DNA of 8,324 bases from Actinomycetota bacterium (GTDB lineage Bacteria > Actinomycetota > Thermoleophilia > Miltoncostaeales > Miltoncostaeaceae), in the NCBI GenBank assembly GCA_005800465.1, contig SYFI01000098.1, positions 1 through 8,324 of the forward strand, in the 5' to 3' direction. The position numbers and the translations under genes are program-made. Of this stretch, positions 1-5,719 are shown one piece after another (the first letter of the stretch is position 1; each line of letters starts with the position of its first letter). The notes under the pieces were generated by a model, which was given only the letters and a program-made list of their open reading frames with translations, searched no databases and was not told the DNA's origin.

Positions 1-853
1 CGTGGATGTGCGCGGCGGCGGGCCGGCATCGCGCGAGACCGACCTGCTGCAGCCAGTGGCGACGGTCCCGCTGGTGTCGGCCATCCTTCTTACCGGTGGC
101 AGCGCATTTGGCCTGGACGCAGCCAGTGGGGTGATGCACTGGTGCGAGGAGCAGGGGCTTGGCGTTGATACGGGCATCGCCACCGTGCCCATCGTCAGCG
201 CTGCCGCACTGTTTGATCTCGGCATCACTGGTAATGCCCGCCGCCCGGGCGCAGCGGAGGGCCGCCTGGCCGCCGAGGCCGCCAGTGACGGACCGCATGC
301 CGTGGGCAGCGTTGGGGCCGGCACCGGGGCGACCATCGGCAAGTGCCACGGCAGGGACCACTGGTGCAAGGGCGGAATCGGCACCGCGAGCGTGCGCCTG
401 CGAAGCGGTGCCACGGTTTCGGCGCTCGTGGCCGTGAACGCGTTTGGTGACGTGCTGGATGAGAACGGGCAGGTGCTCGCGGGCGCATGGGAGCACGGGC
501 GATTTGTTGACTCCCGTAGGGCGCTGATGGAGGACGAGCCGCGGCATCATCGATTGGGTGAGATGTCCAACACCACGCTGGCGGTCATCGCCACCGACGC
601 GCGGCTTGATAAGGCGCAGTGCACTCAAGTGGCCCGGCAGGCCCACGCCGGCCTTGCCAGGGCGATTGCCCCCTACGGCACGGCGCTTGATGGCGACATC
701 GCATTTGCGGTGGCGACCGGTGCGACCGAGGCGAATCCCATTATCGTGGGCAACGCCGCGGCCGAGATGGCAAGTGCCGCGGTGCGTGATGCGGTGCGCC
801 AGGCCACCTCGGTGCGAGGAGTGCCCACCGCCGCCGACCTCTCGAAGGGCTGA
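1..853 (+). CDS. P1 family (DmpA-type) aminopeptidase, 5'-truncated by window edge
   Basis: This is the C-terminal 283 residues of a P1/DmpA (MEROPS S58) N-terminal-nucleophile aminopeptidase. The family removes N-terminal residues from peptides or peptide amides after self-cleavage into two chains. Visible family features, numbered from the codon at base 2, are the VRGGGPASRETDLL segment at the left edge, LLTGGSAFGLDAASGV (about 30-45), a GSVGAGTGATIGK loop (about 102-114), VNAFGDV (about 145-151), and SNTTLAVIATDA (189-200). In most bacterial members the Asn-Thr bond (here N190-T191) is the autocleavage site and Thr is the nucleophile. The GTG at base 2 is an internal Val of the VDVRGG stretch and not a start. 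The family usually has some 50 more residues upstream, so the gene begins outside the window. It ends with TGA at 851-853. The natural substrate cannot be told from the sequence. Confidence 0.9.
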   Translation, partial: VDVRGGGPASRETDLLQPVATVPLVSAILLTGGSAFGLDAASGVMHWCEEQGLGVDTGIATVPIVSAAALFDLGITGNARRPGAAEGRLAAEAASDGPHAVGSVGAGTGATIGKCHGRDHWCKGGIGTASVRLRSGATVSALVAVNAFGDVLDENGQVLAGAWEHGRFVDSRRALMEDEPRHHRLGEMSNTTLAVIATDARLDKAQCTQVARQAHAGLARAIAPYGTALDGDIAFAVATGATEANPIIVGNAAAEMASAAVRDAVRQATSVRGVPTAADLSKG

Positions 854-1194
854 CACCCCGGCGGCGGTCCCAGAAGGCATGGCCCACCCAGCGCGCCTCG
901 GTCGACCAGTAGTAGCTCCGAAGTCCCAGATGCTCGTCACGGAGCATGAAGTAGTCGCGTTCCGATTCAGGAAGGGCATCTAAAATCGCCAGTGGCGTAC
1001 CGCCCGATGGCGGCACCGAGGCGCGAGCCCATAAGGATTGCGGTGACGAGCCCTTACGACGAAAGGGGATCCCAGGAGATTGCGGTGTCGCCTGCCAACG
1101 CCCAGCCCTCGCCCCACAGCGCGATTGGGCACGGCCGGATATTCAGCGTCGACTGATTGATGCGTCGCTCGCCAATCGGGGCTTCAGGCAGTCC
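854..1194. other. 341-bp stretch without a convincing complete gene
   Basis: No full gene is supported here. On the minus strand a frame opens at GTG 1016 and reads about 54 protein-like residues, including LDALPESERDYFMLRDEHLG and SYYWSTEARWVGHAFW, before running antisense into the peptidase gene as far as 741. It has no SD and I do not recognise it; it may be a gene remnant. On the plus strand, the frame of the downstream oxidase-propeller gene is open from base 955 but contains no ATG, GTG or TTG before 1195. Its last part (about 1135-1194, DIQRRLIDASLANRGFRQS) reads like genuine oxidase sequence joined smoothly to the ORF. The stretch therefore looks like a decayed or rearranged junction. 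I see no clear terminator after the peptidase stop. Confidence 0.45.
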
Positions 1195-2841
1195 GTGCTC
1201 GGCCTGTTCCGTAACCCGGCCTACACCGAGGTGCAGCCCGACCTCGAGCCACAGATATATGGCGAAAGCGTCATGCTGCCGCCCAACCTGACGAGTGCGC
1301 GCCAGTGGTATGCCCTGATACGACTGCAGTACGCGCACCTCCGTTCCTGGGCTGCGGGGGCCTATGACGCAGGCACGGGCGTCGCATCGTCCTCACTTTC
1401 TGCGGTGCCGGCTGGGGATCAGCCGCGGTCCCTCGACCGCGCCGCGCTTGATGCCTGCCTGGGCGGGGCATTCCATCCGGGCGAGGAGTTTCCATGGATT
1501 GCCCGCGTGCACTGGATCTGGACGGATGATCTCCGGCTCCGTGATGCGACCACACGCCACGGTTTCACCGACTACGGCCCTGAGTTGACACCGCAGATTG
1601 CGATGTCACGGTCCGGCCCGCTCTCCCGGCTAGGTCCGGGTGGGTACGTGCAGTGGATGGGCACCCCGTGGCACGCCGACTCATCGAGTTGCCGCTATGG
1701 GTACCAACGGGTATCCCCGCAGCCTCCAGGTTTCTGGCCTGCGCGCATTCCCAACGCCGTCCTCACTGCGGCCGCCTACCAAATTGTCGTCGATGAGCGC
1801 CGTTCGCTGCGTGAGCGACGTCAGGCCTTTCGCCGTCGTGCCGGGTGGGAGCGCTTCATCGCACATCCCACCGGCCCGCCGACTCTTGCGATGATGGTCG
1901 GCGAGTGGTCGAAGCTCGGGGTGGTGCGCGAGCGACCCGGACCCGCGGACGGGGCGTTCCCGGTGGTGCTCAAGGTGGAGTCGGACGTCGGTTTCGCACA
2001 CGAGCCCGACACCGTCTGGCCCGCGTGGGTGACCGTGCCGCGGTCACCCACGTTCCCATTGGTCACGGCCAACTCCGACGATAACTCCATCAGGTCGATG
2101 GACTCCCGCGGGCGCGTGACGGTGATGCCCCTCAACGGGGCCATCGCCCGGCCCGAGGGGATGAGTCGGGACCGCTACGGCAACCTGTACGTGGCCGCGA
2201 TGGATGACGGCACTGTGCAGCGGGTGGGCACCGACATGTCGGTGACCACCTACGCGTCCGGCATTCCGACCTCCGTCGGCGTCGTGGTCACCTTCGGGGG
2301 CACGCTGTTTGAAAGCAGTTACACGGCCCAGGGTGGCATCTACCGGGTGACGTCCTCCGGCACGGCGGGATGGCTGGTGGAGCCGGGGGGTGGTATCGGC
2401 CAGCCCACGCTTATGGCGATGATGCCCGACCAGAGCGCACTGCTCGTCAGTTGCGCCGCGACGGGATCCGTTGCGAAGGTGGATCCAGCGACGGGTCAGG
2501 TGCTTGACCCCGCATTTCTCACCGGTCTGAACCGGCCGCGGGGTATTGCCTTTGACCAGCACTGGGACATCTACGTGGCCAATCAGGGCGACAACACCAT
2601 CAACCGCTATGCGACGGATGGACGGCCACTTCCATTCGTGCTGACGGGGCAGGCGCTCACCACGCCGTTTGGTCTCGCCTTTGACGCGAACGGCGTGCTG
2701 TACATCACCCCGACACAGGCCGCGGTGGTTCAGAGCGTCACGATTCAGGGGAACACCGGGAGGGTCGCGACCTTTGCGACGGACCAGGCCAATCCCGGCG
2801 GGCTTGTCTTCAACAGGGGCCAGGTGCCGCCCCCGGCGTAG
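1195..2841 (+). CDS. LodA/GoxA-like CTQ oxidase C-terminal half fused to an NHL-like beta-propeller; N-terminus missing
   Basis: This 548-residue ORF has two parts. Residues 1-270 resemble the C-terminal half of LodA/GoxA oxidases. These oxidise amino acids (L-lysine or glycine) with O2 and carry a cysteine tryptophylquinone (CTQ) cofactor made from one Cys and one Trp. Visible landmarks are FRNPAYTEV...EPQIYG, LTSARQWYALIRLQYAHLRSW, GTPWHADSSSC, FWPARIPNAVL, and FRRRAGWERF. C166 and W218 are the likely cofactor pair, and D162, four residues before the Cys, matches the essential Asp of LodA (D512/C516). Residues 280-548 carry repeated RPEGMSRDRYGNLYVA, RPRGIAFDQHWDIYVAN and TPFGLAFDANGVLYIT blades typical of NHL/YncE propellers. 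LodA-type proteins are normally near 700 residues and need a flavoprotein partner (LodB); the N-terminal half and any partner are absent from the window. The GTG at 1195 has no SD and homologous sequence seems to extend upstream of it, so the gene may be broken or frameshifted at its 5' end. No signal peptide is visible. Confidence 0.7.
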   Translation: MLGLFRNPAYTEVQPDLEPQIYGESVMLPPNLTSARQWYALIRLQYAHLRSWAAGAYDAGTGVASSSLSAVPAGDQPRSLDRAALDACLGGAFHPGEEFPWIARVHWIWTDDLRLRDATTRHGFTDYGPELTPQIAMSRSGPLSRLGPGGYVQWMGTPWHADSSSCRYGYQRVSPQPPGFWPARIPNAVLTAAAYQIVVDERRSLRERRQAFRRRAGWERFIAHPTGPPTLAMMVGEWSKLGVVRERPGPADGAFPVVLKVESDVGFAHEPDTVWPAWVTVPRSPTFPLVTANSDDNSIRSMDSRGRVTVMPLNGAIARPEGMSRDRYGNLYVAAMDDGTVQRVGTDMSVTTYASGIPTSVGVVVTFGGTLFESSYTAQGGIYRVTSSGTAGWLVEPGGGIGQPTLMAMMPDQSALLVSCAATGSVAKVDPATGQVLDPAFLTGLNRPRGIAFDQHWDIYVANQGDNTINRYATDGRPLPFVLTGQALTTPFGLAFDANGVLYITPTQAAVVQSVTIQGNTGRVATFATDQANPGGLVFNRGQVPPPA

Positions 2842-2856
2842 GTGCCGTACGGCGCG

Positions 2857-3111
2857 CTAGGCCAACAGGTCGTTCAGTTCACCGGCGCGGTCGAGCGCCG
2901 ACATTTCATCCCACCCACCGATGTTGCGTCCGTCGATGATGATCTGAGGGAACGAGTAGCCACCGGTCTCGGCAACCAGGCGGTCGCGCCCGGCATGGTC
3001 GGTGCGGGGGATCATGATCTCCTCGAACTCAATGCCCTTCTGCGTGAGAAACGTCTTGGCGCGCAGGCAGTAGGGGCAGGGCTCGGTTGAGTACACAGTG
3101 ACCTTTGGCAT
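2857..3111 (-). CDS. grxC: Glutaredoxin (GrxC-type, dithiol CPYC)
   Basis: This is an 84-residue cytosolic thiol-disulfide oxidoreductase, full length for a bacterial class I glutaredoxin. The active site is C12-P-Y-C15 within STEPCPYCLRAK. The cis-proline that faces the active site is P55 in GYSFPQI (TVPQ in most relatives), and the glutathione-binding GG-D turn is GGWDEMSAL (about 65-73). Such proteins reduce disulfides or glutathione-mixed disulfides on targets such as ribonucleotide reductase; the reductant here could be glutathione, mycothiol or thioredoxin reductase, which the sequence cannot tell. The gene converges on the oxidase-propeller gene with only 15 bp between stops and is divergent from recO. 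The ATG has no SD, but TACCCT lies 7 nt before it on the minus strand, consistent with a leaderless message. Confidence 0.93.
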   Translation of the reverse strand: MPKVTVYSTEPCPYCLRAKTFLTQKGIEFEEIMIPRTDHAGRDRLVAETGGYSFPQIIIDGRNIGGWDEMSALDRAGELNDLLA

Positions 3112-3118
3112 GGTAGGC

Positions 3119-3124
3119 AGGGTA
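3119..3124 (-). promoter_or_regulatory. Possible -10 hexamer for a leaderless grxC transcript
   Basis: Read on the minus strand, TACCCT fits TANNNT and is followed by 7 nt (GCCTACC) and then the grxC ATG, which has no SD. That spacing would place transcription start at the start codon. No clear -35 is seen. This rests on pattern only. Confidence 0.3.
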
Positions 3125-3128
3125 CTGC

Positions 3129-3140
3129 CCCCGATCGGGG
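3129..3140. promoter_or_regulatory. 12-bp perfect palindrome between divergent grxC and recO
   Basis: CCCCGATCGGGG lies midway in the 44-bp gap between the two divergent starts, next to a shorter inverted repeat (GGCAG, GGTA, CTGCC at 3116-3129). It could be an operator for a dimeric regulator acting on both genes, or a chance GC-rich palindrome. No regulator is recognised. Confidence 0.25.
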
Positions 3141-3155
3141 TGCGACACTTAATCG

Positions 3156-3896
3156 ATGGCGTTGATCGAGACCGAAGCGGTGGTGCTCCGCACGCTGAAA
3201 TACGGCGAGTCGGACGCCATCCTCACCCTGCTCACGCCCGGAATGGGTCGTATCTCGGCCATCGCAAAGGGCGCACGAAAGCCCACCTCGAAGCAGGGCG
3301 GGCGACTCCAGCCTGGCGTGCGTCTCAACTTGAGCGCCGCTGAGGGCCGGGGCGACCTGCTCACACTCCGGTCGGCGCAGGTGGTGGATGCGGGGGCGGG
3401 TCTCTGGATGGACGGCTACCGCCTTCGGGCCGCCGGCTCGGTGTTGGAGATCGCCATGCGCGTGGTACCCGAGCAGGTGGACGCAGAGGCCCCGTACAAC
3501 CTCGTGACGCGGGCGCTTGCACTGATCGCACGCACCACCGCGCTCGACACACCACCCCGGCTCGACCCGTACGTGCTTGGGGTGCAGGCGAAGTTGCTCG
3601 CGGTCTCCGGTCTGGTACCGCAGTTGGGCTCATGTGCCGCATGCGGCGGACTTCCTCCACTCGTGGGATTCTCAGCGGCTGCGGGCGGAGGGGTATGTCC
3701 ATCGTGCGTGATCGGATCGGGGGCCGAGACGCTCGACCCGGCAGCCGCCGATGCCCTTGTCGCGCTGCTGGCACGCCCGCTGGCGGAGGCCCCCGACGCA
3801 GTTTCGGCCGCTGCCGCCCCGGGCGTGGAGCGCATCGCTGCCCTGATGCTGCGGGAGCACCTCGGGGTGACCCTCCGGTCAGGAACGCCCCTCTAA
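3156..3896 (+). CDS. recO: DNA repair protein RecO
   Basis: This 246-residue protein is the recombination mediator RecO, which with RecR (and RecF) displaces SSB and loads RecA onto gapped single-stranded DNA. The N-terminal OB-fold (about 1-75) shows the family pattern TEAVVLRTLKYGESDAIL, followed by GRISAIAKGARKP and LQPGVRLNLSAAEGRGDLL. A helical region follows, then a four-Cys zinc site: C160-x2-C163 in GSCAACGG and C181-x2-C184 in GVCPSCV. The length is normal for the family. The ATG at 3156 starts the conserved MALIETEAVVL and has no SD; a poor -10-like GACACT lies 6 nt upstream, so the message may be leaderless. The 3' side faces the convergent thiamine operon across a repeat-filled gap. 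Confidence 0.93.
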   Translation: MALIETEAVVLRTLKYGESDAILTLLTPGMGRISAIAKGARKPTSKQGGRLQPGVRLNLSAAEGRGDLLTLRSAQVVDAGAGLWMDGYRLRAAGSVLEIAMRVVPEQVDAEAPYNLVTRALALIARTTALDTPPRLDPYVLGVQAKLLAVSGLVPQLGSCAACGGLPPLVGFSAAAGGGVCPSCVIGSGAETLDPAAADALVALLARPLAEAPDAVSAAAAPGVERIAALMLREHLGVTLRSGTPL

Positions 3897-3982
3897 CTGC
3901 AGAGGCCAGCACCATCGTGAGCGCCCGAGGAGAAAGGGCGAATCAATCCCGCACCAGTGTCAAGGACGTGCCAACCCAACGC

Positions 3983-4026
3983 GCACACATTTGTAGCGGG
4001 GACTGACCCCCACCGGGTCAGACCCC
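3983..4026 (+). repeat. REP-like element, copy 1 (most intact)
   Basis: GCRCACATTTGTAGCGG-type 5' part, then an imperfect hairpin. The GTAG tetranucleotide is at 3993-3996. The stem pairs GGGG with CCCC (3998-4001 and 4023-4026) and CTGACCC with GGGTCAG (4003-4009 and 4015-4021), interrupted by one A-A mismatch, with loop CCACC. GTAG before an imperfect palindrome is the hallmark of REP sequences mobilised by RAYT transposases. No such transposase is in the window. Confidence 0.7.
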
Positions 4027-4042
4027 ACCCCTGTGGCTGGCC

Positions 4043-4084
4043 TGATGCAAAGCGTGCACATTTGTAGCGGCGACTGACCCCCGC
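4043..4084 (+). repeat. REP-like element, copy 2 (right arm lost)
   Basis: It begins with TGATGCAAAGCG, shared with copy 4, then GTGCACATTTGTAGCGGC and GACTGACCCCC. GTAG is at 4064-4067. The right stem arm is replaced by unrelated sequence, so the hairpin cannot form as in copy 1. Confidence 0.6.
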
Positions 4085-4136
4085 AGAAGCTGCACTTACC
4101 CGAGAGATCGACCTCCCGCCGCGACGTACGCAGCTC

Positions 4137-4182
4137 GTACACATTTGTGACAGCGACTGACCCCCACCGGGGTCTGACCCCG
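4137..4182 (+). repeat. REP-like element, copy 3 (GTAG altered)
   Basis: GTACACATTTG is conserved, but GTAG is replaced by GTGACAG. The arms can form GACCCC/GGGGTC with a 4-nt loop, and the right arm alone is an odd palindrome, GGGGTC-T-GACCCC (4169-4181). This copy is probably decayed. Confidence 0.6.
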
Positions 4183-4197
4183 ATGGTGGGGCTGACT

Positions 4198-4257
4198 TGG
4201 TGCAAAGCGCGCAGTTTTGTAGCGGGGACTGACCCCCACCGGGGACTGACCCCGGGG
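4198..4257 (+). repeat. REP-like element, copy 4
   Basis: It starts with TGGTGCAAAGCG, matching the lead of copy 2 at the same distance (21 nt) from GTAG (4219-4222). The arm GGGGACTGACCCC occurs twice in direct orientation, separated by CACC, so the canonical long hairpin is lost, though each half can fold on itself (GGGG, ACTGA, CCCC). Confidence 0.6.
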
Positions 4258-4296
4258 TTCTCGACCCCGCGGTTCTCGACCCCGGAGTTCTTGGGG
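4256..4296 (+). repeat. 15-bp tandem repeat, about 2.7 units
   Basis: Units are GGTTCTCGACCCCGC (4256-4270), GGTTCTCGACCCCGG (4271-4285) and a degenerate third starting AGTTCTTGG (from 4286). The repeat abuts the right end of REP-like copy 4. Confidence 0.6.
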
Positions 4297-4326
4297 TGCA
4301 CTGCTTTCGACGTGACTGGTGCGGCG

Positions 4327-4686
4327 CTACCAGCGCACGGAGATGACGGCCACGGCGATAAGGATCACTCCCTCCTGGCCGGAGTCGTTCCTCAAGCCAT
4401 TCGGCTGCCGGTGGCCGCCTTCCACCGTCGTCACCGTCACCTTCCCATATGGGAACCTTGCCCGCACGGCGTCGATGTCCACTCGATCGGCCCCCGGCAC
4501 TGCGATGGTGGCCTCCACTCTCATGTTCGCCCGGTCCTTACCGGGAAGAAGTTCCTGCAGCCGGGGAAACAGCACCCGGCGGATTGTGTCCTCCACCGCA
4601 CGGATGGCGGCCTTGGTGGCGTCGCCGCCGGTCAGGTCAACGCCGATACCGGTCTCGATGATGAGCGGGAAGATGCCATCGGTCAC
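4327..4686 (-). CDS. Lin0512 family protein of unknown function, last gene of the thiamine-precursor operon
   Basis: This is a 119-residue protein of the Lin0512 family (TIGR02058/PF09585), broadly distributed and of unknown biochemical function. Family features seen are IIETGIGVDLTGGDATKAA (10-27), RAVEDTIRRVLFPRLQELL, RVEATIAVPGADRVD, and FPYGKVTVTTVEGG. The family motif, as I recall it, is GxGxDxHG; here it reads GIGVDLTG (13-20), with Thr19 where His is expected. The frame is open further upstream, but the GTG at 4686 is the clear start: it has GGAGG 7 nt before it and forms a GTGA overlap with the stop of the preceding substrate-binding protein gene, so translation is probably coupled. 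Its place behind a TPP riboswitch and a thiamine-precursor transporter suggests a role in handling the imported pyrimidine. That role is inferred from context only. Confidence 0.82.
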   Translation of the reverse strand: MTDGIFPLIIETGIGVDLTGGDATKAAIRAVEDTIRRVLFPRLQELLPGKDRANMRVEATIAVPGADRVDIDAVRARFPYGKVTVTTVEGGHRQPNGLRNDSGQEGVILIAVAVISVRW

Positions 4687-5699
4687 TGTGATGCCTCCGG
4701 AAGCAGCGTGGTGTCCACGGCCGCGGACCCTGACACCTCGGTCGTCACGAGGCCCTTCGCCTTCATCCACTTTGCGAGGGCATCCCACGCCGCAACGTTC
4801 ATCCCGAGCGGCTTTTCCTGGGCCACGAGCAGCGGCAGGGTGGCTGCCAGCTGAGCGGCAAGCGGACCCTTCGCGATATCGGGGTTGGCGGTGATGAGCG
4901 CGGCCCTTGCGGCGGGCGGGTCCGCCTGCGCCGCTGTGGTGCCCTTTGCGATGGCGGCCAATGCCCGGCGGATCGCCTCGGGGCGGTCGCGAATTGTGTC
5001 TTCGCCGGCTGCCAGTACCAGCTCGTCGTAGGTGGGCACCCCGTAATCCTCAAGCCTGAACACCTTCACCGGAACACCCTTTGTGCGCAGATCGGGTACC
5101 TCGATGTTCCAGTACCCGCCGATGATGGCGTCCACCTTGCCGGCGGCGAGAGCGGGGGAGAGGCTGTAGCCCACCACCTTGGTCTGCACCTTGGCCGGGT
5201 CACCACCGGCGCTTCGCACCACGGTGTCGAGCAGCGCGGTGTCGCTCGGCACCCCCGCAATGCCCACCGTCTTGCCCTCAAGATCCTTGGGCGTGGTGAT
5301 GCCGCGGTCGGTGCGGGCGATGATCGAGTTCAGCGGCACCGGGACCACGGCACCCACCGCTTTTACGGGTACACCCTTGGCCCTAGCGATCAGTAGTTCG
5401 GGTGCATACGTGATGACTAGGTCCTTCTTGCCCACCGCCGCCTGCATCAGATTGGTGGTGGGATCGCTGGGCACCGACGGATCAATCTGCACGCCCTCGC
5501 CCGCCGCGATCTGGTCAACAATGGCCGTTTCGATTCCGGCATGGTCGGCGTTGGGGTACCAGTCGAGCGCCAGCGACACCTGCTCGGTGCGCGTACTGGT
5601 TGAGGGGGCCCCAGCGGAGTTGCCGCCGCAGCCCATCAGGGAAACCGGGATGGCGAGTGCACTGAGAGCGACAGCGATGGAGCGTGTGATTCGGGGCAC
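4683..5699 (-). CDS. thiY: ABC transporter substrate-binding lipoprotein, THI5/NMT1 type (thiamine pyrimidine precursor)
   Basis: This 338-residue extracytoplasmic binding protein has a lipoprotein signal peptide: a hydrophobic run after R3 and R6, then the lipobox LMGC with lipidated C24. The mature part is an NMT1/THI5-like domain: LALDWYPNADHAGI (43-56), DLEGKTVGIAGVPSD, and DAIIGGYWNIEVPDL. The DWYPNxDHAG signature marks proteins that bind the thiamine pyrimidine moiety or its formylated breakdown product; ThiY of Bacillus halodurans is the model. The GTG at 5699 is chosen over the longer frame because AAGGA lies 6 nt upstream and the signal peptide begins there. It starts 20 bp after the permease stop, and its TGA overlaps the start of the Lin0512 gene. 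The exact ligand is not proven by sequence. Confidence 0.9.
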   Translation of the reverse strand: MPRITRSIAVALSALAIPVSLMGCGGNSAGAPSTSTRTEQVSLALDWYPNADHAGIETAIVDQIAAGEGVQIDPSVPSDPTTNLMQAAVGKKDLVITYAPELLIARAKGVPVKAVGAVVPVPLNSIIARTDRGITTPKDLEGKTVGIAGVPSDTALLDTVVRSAGGDPAKVQTKVVGYSLSPALAAGKVDAIIGGYWNIEVPDLRTKGVPVKVFRLEDYGVPTYDELVLAAGEDTIRDRPEAIRRALAAIAKGTTAAQADPPAARAALITANPDIAKGPLAAQLAATLPLLVAQEKPLGMNVAAWDALAKWMKAKGLVTTEVSGSAAVDTTLLPEASQ

Positions 5700-5719
5700 G
5701 GCGATTCCTTTGTACGGGT

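Larger units (their letters stand above)
3897..4326. other. 430-bp convergent intergenic region packed with REP-like repeats
   Basis: This gap lies between the 3' ends of recO (+) and the Lin0512 gene (-). It begins with a weak hairpin (CGCCC 3922-3926, GGGCG 3936-3940, no T-tract). It then holds four copies of a REP-like element in the same orientation and a 15-bp tandem repeat (4256-4296). Frames on both strands stay open through much of it, but their peptides simply repeat with the DNA, so no protein is supported. No classical T-tract terminator is seen. The GC-rich hairpins could stop both converging transcripts. Confidence 0.75.

Noticed and set aside
2844..2853. GCCGTACGGC palindrome between the oxidase-propeller and grxC stops as a terminator
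   Set aside because: A 10-bp palindrome with no loop and no T-tract cannot form a useful terminator hairpin.
3361..3915. Long minus-strand frames opposite recO
   Set aside because: The Arg/Pro-rich composition is that of shadow frames in GC-rich DNA; recO on the plus strand has a clear family match and zinc-site Cys residues.
3983..4257. The four repeats as a CRISPR array
   Set aside because: Spacing between copies is irregular, copies differ in length and in which arm is kept, and no cas genes are present. The GTAG-hairpin form fits REP elements better.
3960..4301. Minus-strand frame encoding a peptide with repeated PRWGSV-type segments
   Set aside because: The peptide repeats because the frame crosses the REP-like DNA repeats; it has no SD, no family match and overlapping alternatives in other frames.
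4687..4788. Longer Lin0512 protein starting at 4788
   Set aside because: The extra residues overlap the thiY C-terminus in another frame and are not family-like; GTG 4686 has GGAGG at the right distance and the GTGA overlap.
4147..4854. Plus-strand open frames across the repeats and the Lin0512/thiY genes
   Set aside because: They are antisense to genes with recognisable families, SDs and coupled starts.
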